From positions 37,018,802-37,082,801 of the forward strand of contig NC_088717.1 of the NCBI RefSeq assembly GCF_963576615.1: DNA of 64,000 bases, read 5' to 3'. The DNA is from Watersipora subatra. Its lineage: Eukaryota; Bryozoa; Gymnolaemata; Cheilostomatida; Watersiporidae. The position numbers were made by a program, and so were the translations under genes. Positions 49,001 to 57,800 of the stretch are shown here, piece after piece. Position 1 is the first letter of the stretch; every line of letters starts with the position of its first letter. The notes below the pieces were generated by a model. The model searched no databases. It was not told where the DNA came from and was given only the letters and a program-made list of their open reading frames with translations.

Positions 49001-50353
49001 TTTTACTTTGACTATAATCTTTTTCTTTGCTAAGTAACTTATATATTTTTGATGAAGTACAAATGCTACAAAACTTATCAGCTATACAATCTTTATTTAT
49101 TGATTTCTAAATTTAGAAATTTAAAAATATTGGACTCATCAATTAAAGGATGAAAAATGTAAACTTACCTGAGACTTCAACTGGGATGCTATCTACTCCA
49201 TATCTGTAAAGTAATTAATGAAAGTAATTTGTAACATTCGTACTAAATGAAACTATTGCAGTAGGAAATTTAATAATAGGCTAAACCTACTATTAAATTT
49301 TTCATTAGAATTTAAAAGAGCAGCAAACATTTGCTAAATTTTGGCTACATAAAAAAATTTTCTGTTTGAAATGAAGTTATAATCATTGATATATTAAAGA
49401 AATAAATAAAGGACATATTCCTTTTTTGTATAAGAAAGTTTTAACTGAATGGTAATTAAGTTTACAAAGTTTTATTGATAATAAATTATGAGTAAACTCA
49501 CATATAGTCGATAGCTCTTTCTGTGAAACTCTTGGGCTTTGGAAAGCACACATCTACAAGTATTGGTATTAGACGCTTTTGTCTACTAGTTGATATAAAT
49601 AATAAAAGTCTGTACACTGGTTGTAAGTTTTATAACATTTTTTAATAAGTGGAAACTATAGGAAGCTAATTTCCTTTTACTTGTAGCTCTATTACACAAG
49701 CAAAAAAGAAAACTCTATATAAAGATGTAGGAGTTGAGGTAGCACCACACACAAGTTCTTACCAAAAGTTAGTATTACATTTTATCTTCTCCAACAGCAG
49801 TACATCTACCACTCCTACAAGCTTTATAATACTAGTACAACTAACAACATAGCAGGCTATATATACTGTACATACCGATGTTGGTTAGAGTAGCAGTACA
49901 TCTACCTTTCATACAGGTTCTATAGTACTAGTACAACTAGCAACATAGTATACATATATTGTACCTACCAATGTTGGTTAGAGTAGCAATACATACACCA
50001 CTCATACAGACTCTATAGTACTAGTACAACTAACAACATAGTATACATATATTGCACCTACCGATGTTGGTTAGAGTAACGATCCTAGTAACAATACACA
50101 GGAACTCATTCCATCCAATCTTAGCTAAAAACTCCATCATTATGATTCTACTCAATTCTGTTGAAGTATGAATAAAGGACAAGATAACTTCCTTCAGCAA
50201 ACATATGTCAGAAATAATAATTTGCTTCACTAGTAACGTAACGTTCAGTCCATTGTTAAGTTTGAGTATAAGATCTTTGGCTGGAGAATCAGCAGTGAAA
50301 TAGTTGGCTACTACAATCATTGTTGTGACGACTCCAATTATTAGTGAGTACAT
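43014..50353 (-). CDS. Small type-I membrane protein of unrecognised family, copy B (intact)
   Basis: Seven exons: 50353-50058, 49582-49502, 49203-49169, 48514-48418, 45404-45265, 44685-44538 and 43152-43014 (stop TAA 43014-43016). Phases agree throughout, giving 311 aa. Residues 1-17 (MYSLIIGVVTTMIVVAN) look like a signal peptide. A mostly helical ectodomain follows, with an NVT sequon near residue 40 and IGWNEFLCIV. Residues about 179-196 (CLQLLLITLLMIICLFAM) form one membrane span, followed by the basic stop-transfer KCQKMKWRK. The ~115-residue tail contains YDPYCNIL (a YxN motif of the Grb2-SH2 type) and SLYEPSV. A receptor or signalling role is inference from topology only. Exon 1 uses the AG/GTGCAA donor and exon 2 the second of two tandem acceptors, because only these keep phase. 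An LTR retrotransposon sits in the intron between exons 4 and 5. Confidence 0.75.
43255..43440. repeat. Dispersed 'TAATAAGAGC' repeat, block B copy
   Basis: Contains actataataagagctgcatt, gcgtctgcagcc and ggattcaaacactcaac. It is orthologous to 26550-26715. Confidence 0.6.
45570..45813 (+). repeat. 5' LTR
   Basis: 244 bp with a TATATAAG box at 45639-45646. The canonical TG start has become TA. It lacks a ~20-bp segment present in the 3' LTR. Confidence 0.9.
46300..47584 (+). pseudogene. gag-like coding remnants of the LTR element
   Basis: Frame one (about 46314-46550) gives ATLVHLRKAGCK and EDVFNALRTRFGLSTKQAL. A second frame (46531-46953) continues with SLQELAMDMERLVRIAFGD and ends after LLMEVRKKP. 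The split is a frameshift within a Ty3-type Gag capsid-like domain. A third frame (47063-47584, 173 codons) begins after an upstream stop, contains STRRPDRYRGE, and resembles a polyprotein C-terminal remnant. Expected pol domains are missing between them. Confidence 0.7.
47707..47968 (+). repeat. 3' LTR
   Basis: 262 bp, starting TGTTGTGG and ending CA. It differs from the 5' LTR by scattered substitutions and a ~20-bp indel near 47768-47789, so the insertion is not brand new. Confidence 0.9.
49830..50075 (-). repeat. 93-bp tandem array of duplicated 5' splice sites, copy B
   Basis: Three units at exactly 93-bp spacing (motif positions 49875, 49968, 50061) each repeat the exon-1 end and a GT donor region on the minus strand. 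Presence in both blocks dates the array before the segmental duplication. Read-through into the first intron unit meets a TAG within about 15 codons. Confidence 0.85.
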
Positions 50354-50449
50354 TAAATACAGTAGCTTTTCATTTTAGGTAGAGTCGGGGAAAAAGCTTG
50401 CATTGTTAGGGAATCGCATCCACAAAATTTGGCCTCACCAACCAGCATG

Positions 50450-50700
50450 CTACCACCTGCGCCTATGATTCTCTTTTTAGTATTTTAGAGTTATTGTGCA
50501 TGTATTTATTCTGTACTTTATTGACACTCCTGACAACCTCTCACAATACATTAGACTACCAGGATATTGGTCTGTGCGAAGCAACGATTAGAGGTTCAAT
50601 CAGGGTTCAAACTCGCAACCTGTAGCATTGTACACAAAGACACTAACACCTGAGCCAATCAACTGTGTTACAAAATTTCTTAATAGTTGCTCTTATACTT
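50450..50700. repeat. Dispersed repeats at the right end of block B
   Basis: Two partial copies of the 'TAATAAGAGC' family (gttattgtgcatgtatttat, ctgtactttattgacactcc, gggttcaaactcgcaacc). Similarity to block A (31250-31400) fades inside this stretch, marking the end of the duplication. Confidence 0.6.
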
Positions 50701-50804
50701 GCTCTTTGCTTGATTAGCACACCTGACAATCACACAGGACTTTCATGGCACTCGACTTTACTACAATAGTATAGCTATTTATGATAATTTAATCTAATAT
50801 TATT

Positions 50805-51040
50805 AAATATAAAGAGCTATAATAAGGGCCATGTTCATCGAAGGCCTCGGTTGGAGGTTAGAAGAAAGAATCGCTTCATACGGGATATGAACTCGCAACA
50901 CTCATGACTTTCTAACATCTATGTTAACTGACCAACTTTCAGAATTTTAGAATAATTGCACGCATACTTATTCCCTGTACTCTATCGGTGCACCTGACGA
51001 TCTCTCACATCATACCAGAAAGCCCGAGTACTAATGAACA
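50805..51040. repeat. Most complete copy of the dispersed 'TAATAAGAGC' repeat
   Basis: Runs in order through taataagggccatgttcatc, ggatatgaactcgcaac (B-box-like), gactttctaacatctatgtt, tattccctgtactctatcgg and cctgacgatctctcacatca. This serves as the reference for the fragments elsewhere in the window. Confidence 0.6.
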
Positions 51041-51177
51041 ATAATATTGAATAACTCGAGTTTGAATCAACTTGAGTTATTCAATTATTAACACTCTCCT
51101 TTTTCAATAGAGAATTATAAGACACGTGTAACTATAGACCGGAGGTCTTTTGCACTACCTTGTGGTAGTGCAAAAGA
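51040..51177. repeat. Two adjacent hairpins
   Basis: At 51040-51090 ttgaataactcgag faces cttgagttattcaa with one mismatch. At 51146-51177 tcttttgcactacc and its exact complement form a 14-bp stem with loop TTGT. Confidence 0.85.
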
Positions 51178-51194
51178 TCAGTTTGAAAGTAAAG

Positions 51195-51520
51195 TTTCAG
51201 TTCAGGTTACAGACTTTGTTTTTTATCGAGTCATAGGCCAAATTTAAAATCAGGTCTCATGTAAGGTTGTAGACTAGATCACAAGTAAGATTTGATATCA
51301 GGTCACAGGTAAGGTGTAATACCAAGTTACGAGCAAGGTTTGATACCAGTGATTCATGTGCAAGGTTTAGTGTTAGGTCACAAGTAAGATTTGATATCCG
51401 GCCACAGGTAAGCTTTGATAGCGGAGCGCAGGTAAGGTTCGAAATCAGGTCACAAGGGAGGTTTTATACCAGGGCACAGGAAGGTTTGGTATTAAATCAC
51501 AACTAACCATTGAGACTGAA
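51195..51520. repeat. Degenerate ~25-bp minisatellite
   Basis: Diverged units of ggtcacaagtaaggtttgat and atcag, about 12 copies. Confidence 0.75.
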
Positions 51521-51544
51521 CTTCGACAATGCAGGTCTTTTTAG

Positions 51545-51700
51545 CATCCTGTAGTGTCCCTTAGCCTTGTAGTTAAGTGCACGTGTTTGCAAGTTTGAGG
51601 TTGCAATCTTCGTGAGTTTAAATCCAGTCTGGAGCGTATTGTTCATTCCTAGAATTTAATCGCTATAGCAAGACAGACGAGCGAGAAGCTTTGAGATTTA
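51545..51700 (+). mobile_element. tRNA-derived SINE, diverged
   Basis: tagccttgtagttaagtgca (A-box region), gtgagtttaaatccagtc (B-box) and aatttaatcgctatagcaag match, with many changes, the SINE at 37895-38077. Confidence 0.6.
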
Positions 51701-52375
51701 TATATATATAGATACATGTAAATATAAATGCTCAACACAGTCTTTCATTGTTAATGTAATTATGCCAGACTCGTGTAAATATATTTATCTCAGAACTAAA
51801 TACTATCTAATAACTAGTCCAATATTTTTTTTTCTCTGGCACGCAATGTTGAGTTAGGTATGTAGAAGTGTATAAGTATATTTACAAGTGTTACTTGTGA
51901 ATATTGCCGTTTACACGTCTTATTTTGTGAAAGGATGGTTTACCAGAGGAATGGCCTTTATCTTGTGACTAAAAATGACTCTGTCAAAACCCATAAAACT
52001 TCAAGCGCAATAGAGAGAATGTGAAACAAACATGAAAACAATAGGTATGCTCTGGGCATGAAGTACATAACTAGTAACTGAAATTGGCACAGCTTACTTG
52101 GTTAGCCTTTGAATAAAGTATTATGGACATTGACTTTAACTTCGAAACATTTTGAAAGGAAATTAGTAAAGCAACATCAGACCTTACAGTATAAACAGTG
52201 AGCTATGAGCAGTTAAATACTTGAAGTTTTATGCTATAGGTAGAAGACACTCATAGAAGTAGATAAAAAAGTTGCTTCGCTGCCATGAGCATACATACTT
52301 GCTGTTACATTTCCCAAGAATCCCAAGAATGAAACAATTTTATATAATTCTATTATTTTATTACCTGATTAAAGT

Positions 52376-52480
52376 AATTATCATATTAATATATACATAT
52401 TAATATGATAATTGTTTCTAGTTTGAATACAGGTGTCTGTAACAATATATTCATATTGTTACAGACACCTGAATTCAAAC
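52376..52480. repeat. Tandem pair of long hairpins
   Basis: 52376-52413: aattatcatattaat faces its exact complement. 52421-52480: a 28-bp stem (gtttgaat, then caggtgtctgtaacaatat) with one mismatch and a short attcat loop. The remaining 52481-54110 shows nothing assignable except a dispersed-repeat end at about 53690-53760. Confidence 0.9.
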
Positions 52481-54114
52481 CAAAAGCACAAAATGGTAGA
52501 GCAGATTTAAAGGTACATGCTGTTAAGACTCTTAAATGAAATGCATTCTAGTAGCATTAAACCTATAAAAAGACTAAGGTCTTCCAAGAAGAGTGTTATC
52601 ACTGTTGAATATATTTGTAAAACATAACATATTCTCTTTCTATGAACCTATCAAGCAAGCAATATTTTAGCTAACTTTCCTAAAGATACACATGGGCTAA
52701 AGATAGGAAAGCTCTACAGTCTATGTGTCTGTAGCTTTGTAACTGTGTTTGGGGCTTCCACATTTTTTGCTAAAGTCTCATAGCCTAGCTATTTTCTCTC
52801 TTCTGATTACGACATCTCCAGGTATTTTACTCACGTCCGGTACACCTACAAATGTATATGCTTAGATATCTAGACTCCCAAACAATATATAACTTAGAAT
52901 TATAACAAGGGAGCTAAGAACAAAGAGTGTACAAGTAGACATAGATACGATAAAACAGTAATTTGTCATGAGTTCTCATGCCTAGTGAGAGCTAGGGGAC
53001 AGCCATAGTAAAAATCAGAGGGCCTACGTAACTTAAGGTCTATATACTACAGTTTGGGCCTAACAGAAGGTGTTCGAATTTATTAAGAAAGGTGGCAATA
53101 TGTTATTCAAATGGATATCGTAGTTTAATTTTGCTAAAATAATTTATTCCCCTGCTTGACAAGAAGTTGAATAAGAAGGCAGTTGATACTACTAATTTAA
53201 AGGTTATACAGGGTAATCTCGGGATATGATGGCCCTATAATACGGTTTTGTCAAGTTATGATGTAGAATAAGTTGTTTTTTAATAAAACTAATTTAAAAG
53301 TAATATATAAATTAATTTAGATATGCAGGTAGTTGCCCTCTCAAAATTTTGGTAGACAGCTGACACACTTTAAAAAGTATTGGTTTTAAAGCAACATTTT
53401 ACAGCCTGGAAGAGTCAACCTACTCTCCAGGATAGCTTAGTCTTTAATCCATCATTGAAATAAAAACATGGCTGCCTCACAAACAAGATGTACCTATTAG
53501 CAAATTATTGCTGACTATAATTCTTAGTACACTCATTAGTTCCATGATGTACAAGTCTCAACATTGACGAAAGTCAAAGTAACAATTATAGCAGTCAAGC
53601 CAGAGCCGTGTCAAGGTCGATAGCATGGTTCGCAAAATTCCACAAATATGTGCTTTTATTTGTTTTATTTTAGGCTGTTTTAAATCTTGAATGAAAATGT
53701 TAATTAAAAATAAATTTTCTGTACAAATCCTTTTTTATTAACAGTGCAATGCTGGGCATTAAGTTAGTATTTGGCTATATGAACCTTTTGTTAATTAAAT
53801 TTTTGGCGTGAAGTGTGACTGTTATAGCACCGAGCAGACAACACTTAGTGATAAATATACACGACTGTTAGATTCAGCGTTATATATGTTTCATCTGCTG
53901 CCATTAGTGTATTTAGCAGCTAGTATTTGCCTCAATGAATGTTTTATTATTATTTGAATAGCAGCCAGCACTCAATATTATCTCAACAGAATTCCTATCA
54001 GACAAAGGTAAAAGCCTACATATAATAAAAGCAATTTTCTCCAGATCCCTGTTTGAGATAGCCACAGCAGACTTAGTCCACATTATTGGTTTGTCAGAGA
54101 GATTAATTTATGGT

Positions 54115-54225
54115 AGGTTACCCATCCTGTCACGACCAGAGTTCTTTACTGAAAATTGAACCCCAACCTGTTGTTCACAAGCCAGGTGCTCTGGCTCACT
54201 AGTCCACAGACATTTCCTTGGACTA
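54115..54225 (-). mobile_element. SINE-like repeat
   Basis: On the minus strand it reads agccagagcacctggcttgt, acaacaggttggggttcaat and agaactctggtcgtgac. A homologous copy in the same orientation is at about 59030-59140 (acacctgacatacaaacaac, caggctgagtccaattcc). Both have B-box-like motifs. Confidence 0.55.
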
Positions 54226-54409
54226 TTTCAAGTTTTCAACCTTATTTAGCTTAGCCTTTGCACTAATCAATCGAAAGTGACAAACCATATTGATTCTAAG
54301 GCTTTGCAGATGAGTCAGTGAGAAAGCCTGTTGTAATTGGGTACCATGACATAAGTCTAATGGTAAAAATGGTACACATAGCTTTAATTAGTTTAAGTAT
54401 TTCTAAAGT

Positions 54410-54840
54410 TGATAAATACCTTATAAATACATTGTAAATATATTATAAACACATTATAAATGCATTACAAATGCATTATAAATGCATTACAGATGCATTA
54501 TAAATTTAGCATAAATGCATTATAAATATATTATTAATACATTATAAATACATTGTAAATATACTATAAATGCATTATAAATGTATTGCCGATGCAATAT
54601 AAATGCATTGCAGAAGCATTATAAATGCATTATAAATTTAGCATAAATGCATTAAAAATATATTATTAATACATTGTATATACATGTACATTGTAAATAC
54701 ATTATAAATGTATTGTAAACACATTATGAACACATTTTAAATACATTATAAATACATTATAAACACATCATAAATACATTATGAATGTATCATAAGTACA
54801 TTATAAATACATCATAAACACATTATAAATACATTTCGAC
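54410..54840. repeat. ~12-bp AT-rich minisatellite
   Basis: About 35 degenerate copies of attataaatgc and attataaatac. It lies immediately downstream of the last recognised exon of the oxidase-like gene, where the terminal exon would be expected. Confidence 0.9.
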
Positions 54841-54892
54841 TGTAGAAACTTAGAGGAAGTTCTGCAGACTAGTTAATCTAAATAAGGTTTAC

Positions 54893-57800
54893 CTGCTAAT
54901 GTCATAGTAGAAGACAACTCCTGCTTGTAGATGTCAATTACATCTGATATTCCTTTTTCATCCTACAGTCAAATAGAAAATACTAAATTGAAAGGATTCT
55001 AGAGTAAGGGTTGTATATTGTATATATTTTAGCGATTTTCAGCATCTGAATAACCATATAACATGAACAACAAATAAAAAAAATGATGCCAACCCCACAT
55101 GCATAGCCCCAGAGTATTGGTCTGCCTATAAACACGGCTCTAGCTCCTAGAGCTAAGGCTATAAATAAGTTGGAGCCCGTTCTTATCCCTCCATCCATAT
55201 AGACTTCACATCTGTTACCAACTGCTCGAACCACCTCTGGTAGGACATCAATCTATAAACAGAGGTGATCAAGTCTTTCGTAAGTTTACAATATGAAATG
55301 ATAGTCATACTCGTAGCCGAAATAATGATTATGGGATATGTACATGTATATACGCACATAAATATTTGACCTATATATTTATAGAATCAAATATTTATAT
55401 ACATGTATATGATCGGCAAGTCAGTGCTTTGAGTCACATGGGTACCATTGATGGTGTTAGGAAGGGCATTCAACCGCAATTGCTTCTGCACTAAGTTTGT
55501 CCAAGGTCTGTTGAGTAAGTAATAAACATTGAATCTCTTAAATAGCTACTTTCAGTATGTTGAAAACAATAAAAATCTAGCAACCTTCATTGTTGATAAT
55601 TTGATAAAATATATTTGCAGATTAAAATAAAGAGCACTAATAACATTTGCAGCTTATTTATTTGAAGATTGTTGTTTACATATTTTTGCAGGTAGATTTT
55701 TATATTATACTACATACTACTATTATTTACTACAGTATATATTTTATCCAATATTACATAATATGTATAATAATATATAATAGTACGCTTTAATTTATTA
55801 ATATATAATATTACATATTCTACATTTTTCCACAAATAAATGAAAAAACAAATTAAAAGAAACTCAATTCGAAATTACAAATTAATCATCTGATAAAAAA
55901 TTTAAATAAATTTAAATTAAAAGAAGCCAAGTGTGAAATGTAATGACGTTAATAATTTTTTTTGTCAAGGTCAAGTCTGTGACACTGTTCCGTAGTCTGT
56001 AACTTTTAGGTTATAAATCATCATTACCATGCTACTAGCAGAACTGTATAATTTTCTGTTACCACTACAAACCGGTGCAGGAACACCTTGGAGTTGTCTT
56101 CCACCATGGTTAGAGACCAGGACAGCGTCTACACCGGCATTGACAGCTTGTATGGCATCGCGAGCTGACAGAATCCCTAAAAATTAAACCATCGGTTAAT
56201 TATAGCAAAATAAAACAAAGTGATGATGAAATGGCAAACAGCAAATATTTACAGAGCGAATGTTACCAGACAGAGGAGTATATAGAGATACTTCACCTTT
56301 AGCTATGACAGGCAGGCGAGTGATTGACTTTAACCATTTGATGTCAGCCCAGCTACAGGATGGACTAGTCAGAGGGTAGTTTTTATCTCTAGGCGTTAGT
56401 CCAGAGGGAATCTTGTCTTCCAGGTTGGCATAACGACTCCTGCCGCATGAATGTAACTTTTTCTAAACTTAACTTTACCTTTGTAGTTTAAAGTTACAAT
56501 AAAACTTATTCATACAGATATGGCAACTCAAATGTTTACTATAATAAGAGCCGTTTAGTTTGTTTGTGTCTGAATCCACAGCTAAAGTTTGAAAAAAATG
56601 TTGCATGGTACAGGATTTGAACTCGTGACCTGGCGACACATTGACTTTCGCGTTAGTCAAGCAATCACCAGTTGGTCAAATTGAAGGTCAGAGTTCAACT
56701 TCGCATCATGCAACCACTCTCGTACCCATACCAATCGACCACTTTCTGTCATTTTGGAATAACTGTGCATATAGCTATTACAGCCGAAGATCTCTCAAGT
56801 GGACAGGAATGCAAGGGTACTAGTATATATAAACTGTCACAGAAGTAAAAGAAGCACACCTGACAGCAGTAGCGGTGTAGGCAGCGGGATTTGTTTTAGC
56901 AAACCCAATCAACAACCCATGGAAACCATACTTCTCCGCTTTCCTTGCTAGATGTACTGTCCAAGACTTGTCTCTGAAAAGATTAGAAGTTTAATAATGT
57001 ACCAACAGCTTCCTGTTTAAACGATAGCAACAAAAGCAGTAATAAAAACACTGACTTTTCTGTAAGTTAAGACCAAGTTTGGATTCTCAGAAAAAACTAT
57101 TACAAGTAGTCGTCCTCTCTTAATGATGAGGTTAATTTCTGAAGACTCTGTCGTTAAGTGAATCCATCATTAAACAGGCCTTTCAAGCCTCCATTGCGTA
57201 TGTATAGGCTATTTACACTACTGTATTTATTCATTTTTTTCTATTTCTATTGACTGCTTAATAATAAGCGTAAACTTTTTTAAGAGGTACATCAAATTTT
57301 AACATTTTTTAGCTTTTGTTTGTGCACAAGCATGTAAATATATGTTAGTCTACCGTAAAGTACATTGCAGTAGGTTTTACGTATTTTTAGCTATTCTTTA
57401 TGTTTAATTTCTTGGCATTTTTCTTTTCATTTAACATTTGTATGTATCATAGGTACTTTTTATAATGCTTCAACCACAGCAGATATTAGCCTAACAAACG
57501 ATACCATATGTGCCTAAATGGCAGATATTAGCCAAATATCAAATATCGTACTTACATAAAAACAATATTACAGCTAGCACGCACGTGTAATATCTCTACA
57601 TTCATGGTTGCTTTCATTCATGGTTTTAAGAAATGTATTTTCTCTTTATCTTCATTTGGCATCTTTAAGCATATTCTTTACAATTTTTTACACGCTGCTG
57701 TAACTTCGAGTTGTCATCAAGTGAAGACTGCCTGTGCTAACAATGTCAACAATTTCAGAGTGAAGGCACCATTTTGTAAATTATCATTTCTGGCATTAAC

